Assembly: GCA_964643965.1 (NCBI GenBank)
Contig: CAZXVH010000123.1
Coordinates: forward strand, 1-14,695
Source: GCA-2746795 sp964643965
Lineage (GTDB): Bacteria > Chloroflexota > Anaerolineae > Promineifilales > Promineifilaceae
Length of the DNA stretch: 14,695 nt
Direction of reading: 5' to 3'
Below the pieces are notes generated by a model that saw nothing but the letters and a program-made list of their open reading frames with translations, searched no databases and was not told where the DNA came from. Position 1 is the stretch's first letter, and each line of letters begins with the position of its first letter. Shown here in pieces: positions 6,465 to 13,604 of this stretch. Position numbers and translations under genes: made by a program.

Positions 6465-7724
6465 ATGATTAGTTTTGAAATTCCTGAAAAAATTACAAAT
6501 GAGCTACAGATGGCGAAGATGGTCGCCGAATCGATTATGCGTCAGTATTCCCGCTATTACGACGAGCATGAGCATGAACGGCCGGTAGAATACATCAACA
6601 TGATGTGGCCCATCATGCGTGAACAGTACAAACGCTCCACCGCCAGGCTGCAAGCCAATGGCAATGGCAGCGGCCCCAAAAAGAAAGATGGCCCTGATCT
6701 GAGCATCATACGCTTGATCATGATGATCGAGATGTTGAGCTGGGGTGACGCCGGCCAATACCTGTGTACGCCAGACCCCGCCCTGGGTGGGGCGGCGGTG
6801 CAGGCAGTGGGCACCAGAGAGCAAAAGATTCGGGTGCTGGGCAAGTTTGGCGAAGGCGAGCCGAAATGGGGCGCCATGGCCATGACGGAACCGGGCGCTG
6901 GCTCTGACACCAGTAATATCAGGACAACGGCCGTTCTCGACCCAAAAACTCAAGAATGGGTGCTAAATGGGGAGAAAATCTTCTGCACCAACGGCAGCTT
7001 GGCGCTCGATGAATCTGACGGCTTCGTCGTAGTTTGGGCCACGATTGATGCATCTGCGGGGCGTGGTGGCATGAAATCGTTCATCGTGGAGGCTGGCGCG
7101 CCCGGCGTTACTGTCACTAAAAAGGAGAACAAGCTGGGCATCCGCGCCAGCGATACCGTGGCCATCAACTTCGACAATGCCCGCATTCCGGCCGATAACA
7201 TTTTGGGCAGCGCCGAAGTTATCAAGAAAGATGGCTCCACCAAAGGCTTCAAAGGGGCGATGGCGACGTTTGACGCCAGCCGTCCGGCCGTGGCCGCCAG
7301 CGCCATGGGCGTCTGCCGCGCCGCCCTGGAATTCACCCAGGCGAAGCTCAAAGAAGAAGGCATCGAGGTCGATTACACCAAGCCGAAAAACCAGATGACG
7401 GCTATGGAACGCGACTTGCTGGAAATGGAAGCGCGGCACAAGGCGGCCTGGTTGCTGACGGTTCGTTCTATCGCTTTGATGGCGCATGGCCAGCCCAATC
7501 GCCTGGAAGCGAGCATGTGTAAAGCGCGCGCTGGCGAAACGGTCACCTGGGTTACGCAAAAAGCAGTTGAACTACTGGGGCCAATGGGCTACACTCGTGA
7601 ATGGCTCACCGAAAAATGGATGCGTGACGCCAAAATCAACGACATTTATGAAGGTACGAAGCAAATTAATACGCTTATTGTGGCACGTAGTATACTTGGA
7701 TACTCGCGGCGTGAGTTAAAATAA
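6465..7724 (+). CDS. Acyl-CoA dehydrogenase (canonical, catalytic)
   Basis: It oxidises acyl-CoA to trans-2-enoyl-CoA with FAD, passing electrons to electron-transfer flavoprotein; this is the first step of beta-oxidation. The 419 residues carry the full set of motifs: T141-EPGAGSD148 (FAD loop), TTAVLDPKTQEWVLNGEKIFCTNG, KLGIRASDTVAINFDNARIP, the C-terminal four-helix domain, and DIYEGTKQINTLIVAR with the catalytic base E396. The start at 6465 was chosen for GGAG six bases upstream; in-frame TTG (6447) and ATG (6453) starts lie inside the repeat/Shine-Dalgarno. It directly follows the degenerate acyl-CoA dehydrogenase gene and may form a heteromer with its product. The two genes share an identical 18-base stretch around AACGGCCGTT at equivalent positions (5699-5716 and 6923-6940). 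Chain-length preference cannot be told. Confidence 0.95.
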   Translation: MISFEIPEKITNELQMAKMVAESIMRQYSRYYDEHEHERPVEYINMMWPIMREQYKRSTARLQANGNGSGPKKKDGPDLSIIRLIMMIEMLSWGDAGQYLCTPDPALGGAAVQAVGTREQKIRVLGKFGEGEPKWGAMAMTEPGAGSDTSNIRTTAVLDPKTQEWVLNGEKIFCTNGSLALDESDGFVVVWATIDASAGRGGMKSFIVEAGAPGVTVTKKENKLGIRASDTVAINFDNARIPADNILGSAEVIKKDGSTKGFKGAMATFDASRPAVAASAMGVCRAALEFTQAKLKEEGIEVDYTKPKNQMTAMERDLLEMEARHKAAWLLTVRSIALMAHGQPNRLEASMCKARAGETVTWVTQKAVELLGPMGYTREWLTEKWMRDAKINDIYEGTKQINTLIVARSILGYSRRELK

Positions 7725-7725
7725 T

Positions 7726-7811
7726 AGTCGATTAGTCCTTAGTCGAATAGTCGGATAGTCGTTTAGGTTGCCGGACTATTCGACTAATTGACTACCAGAC
7801 TACGGGACTAA
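7726..7811. repeat. TAGTCG word repeat with a perfect 14-bp stem
   Basis: TTAGTCGAATAGTC (7739-7752) is perfectly complementary to GACTATTCGACTAA (7774-7787) around a 21-base loop. Flanking words (TAGTCGATTAGTCC; GACTACCAGACTACGGGACTA) extend the pairing imperfectly. It fills the spacer between the second acyl-CoA dehydrogenase and the antitoxin, using the TAGTCG word also seen at 1-96. It marks the left side of the AT-richer segment. It lacks a U-tract and is not an ordinary terminator. Confidence 0.85.
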
Positions 7812-7824
7812 AACCGGAGGCGAT

Positions 7825-8073
7825 ATGCAAACGATTACAGCAAAGTCCGCACAGGTAGATTTTCAAAAGCTGCTCCAATCAACGATACAAGAACATCGTC
7901 AATATCGAATTGCCTCTGAACATGGCGGCGTGGTCATGCTTTCTGAAGAAGATTACGAGAGTTTAGTAGAAACGCTGGAACTGCTTTCCGTTCCAGGATT
8001 GTATGAAAGCGTCAAAGAAGCAGACACTACTTATTCAATGGAAGACGTATTTAATATAAATCCTATCGTCTAA
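7825..8073 (+). CDS. Phd/YefM family antitoxin, apparently orphan
   Basis: The 82 residues match the YefM/Phd fold. The N-terminal DNA-binding half (MQTITAKSAQVDFQKLLQ) leads to the family hallmark GGVVMLSEEDYESLVETLELL (residues 34-54). An acidic, flexible tail (EADTTYSMEDVFNINPIV) would normally wrap the partner toxin. The protein usually represses its own operon and neutralises an RNase of the RelE/YoeB class. GGAGG lies just before the ATG. No RelE/YoeB-like frame follows: the next 113 bases hold no credible gene, and the following gene is an unrelated membrane protein. The toxin has either been lost or lies elsewhere. It sits at the left edge of the AT-richer, probably acquired segment. 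Confidence 0.85.
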   Translation: MQTITAKSAQVDFQKLLQSTIQEHRQYRIASEHGGVVMLSEEDYESLVETLELLSVPGLYESVKEADTTYSMEDVFNINPIV

Positions 8074-8143
8074 ACTTACCAGCATAGAATTCTTTTTAGC
8101 ATTACTGTTGGGACATCTGATGAAATTAGTATTGGTGACAGTT

Positions 8144-8152
8144 TGGTATAAT
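8144..8152 (+). promoter_or_regulatory. Extended -10 promoter before the propeller gene
   Basis: TGGTATAAT: an exact TATAAT at 8147-8152 preceded by the TGn extension. No good -35 lies 16-18 bases upstream, which extended -10 promoters can tolerate. It predicts a start near 8159 and a leader of about 28 bases containing GGGAGG before the ATG at 8187. It suggests that the two AT-richer genes have their own transcription unit. Confidence 0.5.
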
Positions 8153-8186
8153 TTGATAGTCATGAACGATATAGGGAGGTGTCAAC

Positions 8187-9485
8187 ATGAACAAATTTAA
8201 CAAATTGTTTAATAAAGTGGGGGGAGTAGTCATCATACTAGCCATCCTCGCATTAGGCACATCTTTTATTCTTATATTAAGGGGGGTAACTTCTAACAAT
8301 GCTGCAAGCCCACCGATTGGTTATCCTGGCCTGTCTAGACAAGAAGATCAAGTAGATAGAACTACAATAAAACCTTATCCTGCTCCTGCAACCAGTGATC
8401 GAAAACAAACCATATCACCTAATTCAACCCCCTTGTCACAACTTGTTTCAGAACCGGAAACACCCTATCAATTACCTACTTCTTTACCTGATCGCGGCGT
8501 ACGTGTAGGTGTTCCAATTGAAATTGCACGCGCTGGAGTGATGGATATTCAAGTTGGGTCTCCAATTGATGGATTATTTGCCCCAGACTTGGACGGTAAC
8601 CTGTTGGTTGCCAAACTCAAATCAGGAGAGGAAATATCCCTTATTGTCATTAACACACAAAGCGGGCATACTGAATATATTACACCTATTGTCAATAACA
8701 ATTCAGATGGCCCTTATATTGAGGGTAATTATGTTGTTTGGACTGAATCAACCGCAGATAGCAACAGCAATATTAAACAGGTGTTATTATTAGATTTGGA
8801 CAAAGGGGTTAAGCGTTCAGTATGGCGGGGCAACTTACACCTATTTGACCTTAAAGATGATATTTTAATATGGCAAGAATATCGGGGGGAAAGTTGGGGA
8901 ATTTATGGGTACGACCTAATTCATGAACAAGAAATACTAATTGCAAAAGGGACAGGTACATATGCTTGGCCTCGCATTTGTTCCAGAGATTGGGTGATCT
9001 TCATGTATTACTCCCATAGACCTGAACAAAGGCAGATTACTTCTGCTGATTTACGCGCATACAACTTGCAAACTGGTGAAACTTTTTCAGTCGGGCAAGT
9101 ACCTCTGTCTGATTCTCCCACCACAGGGCGGTCACATGATTGTGATGGAACGCAAATAGCTTGGGCTAGTTTTTCTTACGACACACAATCTGAACCACTT
9201 GCACAACAGCATATTTATGACTTGCAAAATCGTGCTGAACGTATTTTGGATATTCCTATGCAGGGTTTTGGCACTCGTGTTGTTATTGATGGCGACATCT
9301 TGTTAAGTTCGGTTGGTTACGACTTAAACCGAAATATACCTTTTAGTCTTTGGTCTGACGACATTCCCATAAAGCAAAGAGGACAGATGTTGCTTTCTGG
9401 TCATAGACTAGCATGGGTGGCTAACCCTCTTGATCCGGTTGAGGTTTCTTGGCGTTTATACACGGCCACAATTACGCAAGATTAA
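8187..9485 (+). CDS. Membrane-anchored extracytoplasmic protein, TolB-like beta-propeller
   Basis: Specific function not recognised. The 432 residues begin with one hydrophobic segment (about 13-32, VGGVVIILAILALGTSFILI), an uncleaved anchor or signal sequence. A low-complexity Pro/Ser/Thr linker with a KPYPAP motif covers about 35-100. From about 130 to the end, blade-like repeats of about 45 residues recur with the pattern hydrophobic-W-x(n)-Y-D-L/L-x-T-G (VVWTES..LLLDLDKG; LIWQEY..YGYDLIHE; FMYYSH..RAYNLQTG; IAWASF..HIYDLQNR), typical of TolB-like propellers. The RBS is GGGAGG. Base composition is visibly AT-richer than neighbouring metabolic genes, and no AACGGCCGTT occurs. The glycosidase-like gene starts 13 bases after its stop, so the pair is probably co-expressed outside the membrane. 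Confidence 0.75.
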   Translation: MNKFNKLFNKVGGVVIILAILALGTSFILILRGVTSNNAASPPIGYPGLSRQEDQVDRTTIKPYPAPATSDRKQTISPNSTPLSQLVSEPETPYQLPTSLPDRGVRVGVPIEIARAGVMDIQVGSPIDGLFAPDLDGNLLVAKLKSGEEISLIVINTQSGHTEYITPIVNNNSDGPYIEGNYVVWTESTADSNSNIKQVLLLDLDKGVKRSVWRGNLHLFDLKDDILIWQEYRGESWGIYGYDLIHEQEILIAKGTGTYAWPRICSRDWVIFMYYSHRPEQRQITSADLRAYNLQTGETFSVGQVPLSDSPTTGRSHDCDGTQIAWASFSYDTQSEPLAQQHIYDLQNRAERILDIPMQGFGTRVVIDGDILLSSVGYDLNRNIPFSLWSDDIPIKQRGQMLLSGHRLAWVANPLDPVEVSWRLYTATITQD

Positions 9486-9498
9486 TAGACAATTGGTG

Positions 9499-10866
9499 AT
9501 GAAAATGTTTAACCGGATGTTGAAAAGAAAACTCACATTCACTATTGTATTTATCGTCGTCATTTTGACTATTGTAATCAACGCAAATATGCCTTTGGAA
9601 AATGCTTACTCTGCATCTTCCTCATCAAACATGATTCCATCAACCAATTTTAACGTTTATCTCCCAATGATTCGCAAAGACTGTATTGGAAAATGTTGGT
9701 CTGGCATACATCTTGGCAATCGAAATAACTCTGATTGGAATTCCACTCTCTTACAAAGAATTGATCCTCAACTAGAGGGAGAGTGGCCTACGGTCGTAGT
9801 GGCTATTAGTAATCAAGTTTATAATATTCATCGCTATCCATCTGTTCATCCAACTGATCCTTGTCGTATTTACGAGGCTAGCATTCGCAATAATGTGCAG
9901 TTCAACTATATTAAACGCGCTTCGCAAGCAGGGGTACGAGTTGTGATTCGCTTAATGCCTTCACCAGGGAATTTCCCAGACTGGGATGATCCTGACAATT
10001 GGCCTAATCACAGGCTTTCAGATGGGCCGCCAGTAGGATCGGATGAATATTGTGGTTGGAGCAACTATCGCAGCCCAGGTGATCTAGGCGATGAAATGGG
10101 AAAAATACAAGCTCTCAATTGGTCACAAGGTTTCCTTGTTTTTGGTTTTGAACCAGCTAATGAGCCAAATTTAGAGTGGTATAGTCGTGATATTGGAACA
10201 CCACGTATTTGGAATGGCACAGCATGGACAGATATGGATGCTTACTTTTCTGCCGTATATGATTATGTTAACAATTACTATCCATCTTACATAAAAGTGT
10301 TAACACCACCAATGGTACAGTCTCAATACGCGGAAGGAAACGATATTGAAGACGTGGATGATGACATGCCTTGTGGAGATGTATGGTTAGTAGATGGTAC
10401 ATATAAGGGCTATGATTTGATGCAGAATACTATCGAGAACAAGAGCGATGGCATTAACTGGCATAATTACTGGAGTCAGGGCAAGGAAAATTATAATTAC
10501 TGTCCGTTGGGACAACATGTATCAATATATTTCCCGTCGTGGATGAAGACTGCTATACGTGACCAAGAAATCCCAGTCACTATTACCGAAGCGGATATTG
10601 GTTCGCCAATACAAATGCGTGGAATTAATCCCCTGACAGATAAAACTACGGGTAATAATCCAAATTACACTGCTAATTCGATTGAATTATATTTCAAACT
10701 TGAATATTGGTATGGTCCCAATCACTATGGAACGCGCCCAAGAATAGCCTCTTGGCTTTTGGCCGATGATACAGGGCATGGCGATCATGATTGGCATAAA
10801 GCCTATGAAGAAAGCGGCTATGAACGTCCGTGGTTTAACCTATGGTATTTGGGTGAAGAAGAATGA
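9499..10866 (+). CDS. Secreted clan GH-A-like glycoside hydrolase (putative)
   Basis: The 455 residues start with a basic n-region and a hydrophobic stretch (KRKLTFTIVFIVVILTIVIN) ending near AYSASS, a signal peptide or anchor. FNVYLPMIRKD follows, a motif common after signal peptides of Chloroflexota secreted proteins. The body reads as a TIM barrel. FGFEPANEPNLEW has Asn-Glu-Pro with E222 in the strand-4 acid/base position of clan GH-A. VTITEADIGSP has E364 in the strand-7 nucleophile position. VVIRLMPSPG and GINWHNYW fit other strand ends. Family and substrate cannot be named; GH5, GH39 or an unclassified family are possible. The ATG at 9499 was chosen because upstream in-frame starts overlap the preceding gene; no strong Shine-Dalgarno is seen, so translational coupling is likely. 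The gene is AT-richer than the fad genes and lacks AACGGCCGTT. Confidence 0.7.
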   Translation: MKMFNRMLKRKLTFTIVFIVVILTIVINANMPLENAYSASSSSNMIPSTNFNVYLPMIRKDCIGKCWSGIHLGNRNNSDWNSTLLQRIDPQLEGEWPTVVVAISNQVYNIHRYPSVHPTDPCRIYEASIRNNVQFNYIKRASQAGVRVVIRLMPSPGNFPDWDDPDNWPNHRLSDGPPVGSDEYCGWSNYRSPGDLGDEMGKIQALNWSQGFLVFGFEPANEPNLEWYSRDIGTPRIWNGTAWTDMDAYFSAVYDYVNNYYPSYIKVLTPPMVQSQYAEGNDIEDVDDDMPCGDVWLVDGTYKGYDLMQNTIENKSDGINWHNYWSQGKENYNYCPLGQHVSIYFPSWMKTAIRDQEIPVTITEADIGSPIQMRGINPLTDKTTGNNPNYTANSIELYFKLEYWYGPNHYGTRPRIASWLLADDTGHGDHDWHKAYEESGYERPWFNLWYLGEEE

Positions 10867-10981
10867 TTTGAAGATAAACGCGGCTTTGATAGGTCACGTC
10901 AGGTCTTGTAAAGAGGCAGCGTTCAAACAAATGTGACCGTAAATATTATGTGGAGTAAACAATTCCCACGAAGGAGAAACT

Positions 10982-13521
10982 ATGACCTACCGCATTGACA
11001 AAGTTGGCATTGTCGGGGCCGGGACGATGGGCGGCGGCATCGCTGCGCATCTGGCCAATATCGGCATTCCGGTGGTGCTGCTCGATATTCCCACGCCTAA
11101 TCTGAGCGCTGAGGAGCAGGACGACCCGGCCGCCCGGAACCGGCTGGTGCAGAGTCTTTATGACCGCATGGTCAAAGCCAAACCGGCCAATCTGGCGCGA
11201 CCCGACCGGGGCGATCTGATCACCATCGGCAATACAGAAGATGATTTTGAGCTTCTGGCTGAGTGCGATTGGGTGGTTGAGGTGATTATTGAACGGCTGG
11301 AACCGAAGCAAGCGCTGATGGAGAAGTTGGAAGCGGTGTGTAAGCCGACCGCAATCATCTCCAGCAACACCTCTGGCATTCCCATCCATCAGATTACAAA
11401 CGGCCGTTCCCCCTCTTTCCGCTCTCGTTTTCTAGGAACCCACTTTTTTAACCCCCCACGTTACTTGAAATTGTTGGAAATCATCCCCACGCCAGAAACC
11501 GATCCGGCCGTGACCGCGTTCATGGTGGCATTTGGACGGGACGTGTTGGGCAAGGGGGTGGTGGTGTGTAAAGACACGCCCAACTTCATCGGCAACCGTT
11601 TCTTTGCTGTGGCCGCGTCTTACGGCATCGAACATGGGCTGCAAAACGGCTACACGGTGGCTGAAATCGACGCCATTACCGGGCCACAAATTGGTCGCCC
11701 CAAGACCGCCACCTTCCGCTTGATGGATTTGGTGGGCTTGGATGTGATGGGCCACGTCAACAAAAATTTGTATGAAGGCGTCCCCCACGACAGCTACCGT
11801 GAGATTTTAAAGCCAGAGAAAACGGCCGTTCTCATGAACCAGATGATCGAAAACAAATGGCTGGGCAACAAAACGGGGCAGGGATTCTACAAACAAGATT
11901 TCGTCGATGGGCAGCGGGTGTTCCTGACGCTCGATCCAGAGACAATGGATTATATCGACGGTGGCAGTCCCCGCTTTGATTCCATTAGCGCCACGCGCAA
12001 AATCGAGGATTTGGGCGAACGGCTGCGTAAATTCCTGGAATTTGACGACCGCGCCGCCAATTATGCCCGCGACATCCTGTTTTATGGCTTTGCCTATGCC
12101 GCTTATGTGGCGCAGGAAATCGCCTACAAGCTGAGCGACATCGACGACGCCATGCGCTGGGGCTTTGCTCACGAAGCAGGGCCGTTCCAAATGTGGGACA
12201 TGCTGGGCGTGGCCGAAACTGTCGAGAAGATGGAAGCGGCCGGTCTGGAAGTGGCGCCGTGGGTCAAAGAGATGTTGGCGGCGGGCTGCGACAGTTTCTA
12301 CGAGAACGGAAGCTGCTACGATTGGGATGCCAAGTCGTATCAACCGTTGGCAGTGGATAAAAACATCGTGGTCATCAAGGATTTGCACGCGGCGGGCAAG
12401 GAAGTGGCGGGCAACGACAGCGCCAGTCTGCTCGACATGGGCGACGGGGTGCTGCTCTACGAATTCCACGCCAAGATGAACGCCATCGACGACAATATCA
12501 TCAACCTGGGGCATGAAGCGCTGGACATTTTGAGCAATGATTTCGACGCGATGGTGATTGGCAACGATGCTGACAATTTCTGCGTCGGCGCGAATTTGTT
12601 TGCCATTGGGGTGGCGGCGGCTTCGGGACATTGGGACATCTTGGACAAGATGATCTACGACCTGCAAAGTTTGACGTTTAAGCTGCGCCACGCACCGAAA
12701 CCGGTGGTAACGGCCGTTCAGGGCATGGCTCTCGGTGGCGGTGTAGAAATGGCACTGGCTGGCTGGGAAGCGGTCGCCAATCACGAGAGCTACATGGGTC
12801 TGGTGGAAGTGGGCGTGGGGCTGATTCCGGCTGGCGGCGGTTGTAAGGAAGTGGTGCGCCGCCAAGTNNNNNNNNNNNNNNNNNNNNNNNNNNNNNNNNN
12901 NNNNNNNNNNNNNNNNNNNNNNNNNNNNNNNNNNNNNNNNNNNNNNNNNNNNNNNNNNNNNNNNNNNGCGTGGGGCTGATTCCGGCTGGCGGCGGTTGTA
13001 AGGAAGTGGTGCGCCGCCAAGTCAACCCGACGATGAAAAACCCGAATGCCGATCCGATTTCGGTGGTGCAGGGCGCGTTTGAGCAAATCGGGCTGGCAAA
13101 GGTGGGTACGAGCGCCTGGGAGAACAGAACCCTGGGCTACCTGACCGACGAGGACACCATCGTCATGAACGGCGACCATCGCCTTGCCATCGCCAAACAA
13201 CGGGCGTTGCAATTGGCTGAGATTGGGGCGCGTCCGCCGGAAGTGGAGAAGATTTACGCGGCCGGACGGGATGTGTATTCGGCGTTGGTGGTGGGTGTGA
13301 AGAGCCTCAACTGGGGCGGCTACGCCAGCGACCATGATGTGGTCATCGCTAAGAAGCTGGCTTTTGTGCTTACTGGCGGCGACCTCAGTGCGCCCGCCTG
13401 GGTCGATCCGTGGTACATGCTCGACCTGGAACGGGAAGCGTTCCTCTCGCTGTTGGGCGAAGAGAAGACCCGCGACCGTATGACCCATATGTTGATGAAA
13501 GGCAAACCCCTTCGCAATTGA
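10982..13521 (+). CDS. fadN: 3-hydroxyacyl-CoA dehydrogenase / enoyl-CoA hydratase fusion, FadN-like, with scaffold gap
   Basis: It hydrates enoyl-CoA and oxidises L-3-hydroxyacyl-CoA with NAD+, the second and third steps of beta-oxidation. The order is dehydrogenase first, hydratase last, as in Bacillus FadN and opposite to E. coli FadB. Residues 8-17 hold the NAD loop VGIVGAGTMG. GTH154FFNPPRYLKLLEI has the catalytic histidine, and DTPNFIGNRF follows. The hydratase part has FCVGANLFAIG (about 535, oxyanion hole), E589 in GGGVEMAL and E609 in MGLVEVGVG as the two catalytic glutamates. A run of 100 N (12868-12967) interrupts it, but the flanks duplicate 55 bases; merging them gives one continuous frame of 794 residues, the normal length. 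RBS AAGGAG. The thiolase follows 83 bases later. Three AACGGCCGTT copies lie inside. Confidence 0.95.
12813..13022. other. Scaffold gap (100 N) flanked by an identical 55-base overlap
   Basis: Bases 12868-12967 are exactly 100 N, a placeholder length. The 55 bases before it (12813-12867) and after it (12968-13022) are identical. Contig ends that share 55 bases should have been merged, so no sequence is really missing and the duplication is not biological. Removing 155 bases restores the reading frame of the fadN-like gene. Confidence 0.95.
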
Positions 13522-13597
13522 TGATTGACGATTTTGGATTGACGATTTGGGTGCGCGAGTACCAATCGTAAATCGTTAATCACCAATCGTAAATGGA
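13521..13597. repeat. CAATCG/GATTGACG word repeat between fadN and fadA
   Basis: GATTGACGATTT (13537-13548) pairs with AAATCGTTAATC (13570-13581) at 11 of 12 positions. The flanking words repeat the same motif, GATTGACGATTTTGG on the left and CCAATCGTAAATGG on the right. The element starts within the fadN-like gene's stop codon and ends at GGAG of fadA. The 3' boundary (AAATGGAGAATATTATG) is nearly the same as that of the repeat at 6370-6450. No U-tract is present. Confidence 0.8.
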
Positions 13598-13604
13598 GAA
13601 TATT

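Noticed and set aside
7726..7811. Intrinsic terminator after the second acyl-CoA dehydrogenase
   Set aside because: The stem is strong but AT-rich, the loop is 21 bases, and no U-tract follows on either strand.
9430..9498. Upstream TTG start of the glycosidase, overlapping the propeller gene
   Set aside because: It adds 23 residues (MIRLRFLGVYTRPQ...) before the signal peptide, has no Shine-Dalgarno and overlaps the preceding gene; the ATG at 9499 gives a normal signal sequence.
10922..10949. Promoter TTCAAA-16-TATTAT before the fadN-like gene
   Set aside because: Both boxes are weak matches, and the nearby GGTCAC...GTGACC (10892-10897, 10933-10938) inverted repeat is only six bases; not enough to annotate.
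11807..12865. Long minus-strand open frame inside the fadN-like gene
   Set aside because: The histidine/glutamine-rich translation without motifs is the usual antisense shadow of a codon-biased gene.
12813..13022. Biological 55-base tandem duplication in the hydratase domain
   Set aside because: The copies flank a 100-N placeholder exactly, and deleting one copy with the Ns restores the expected protein; an assembly overlap explains it.
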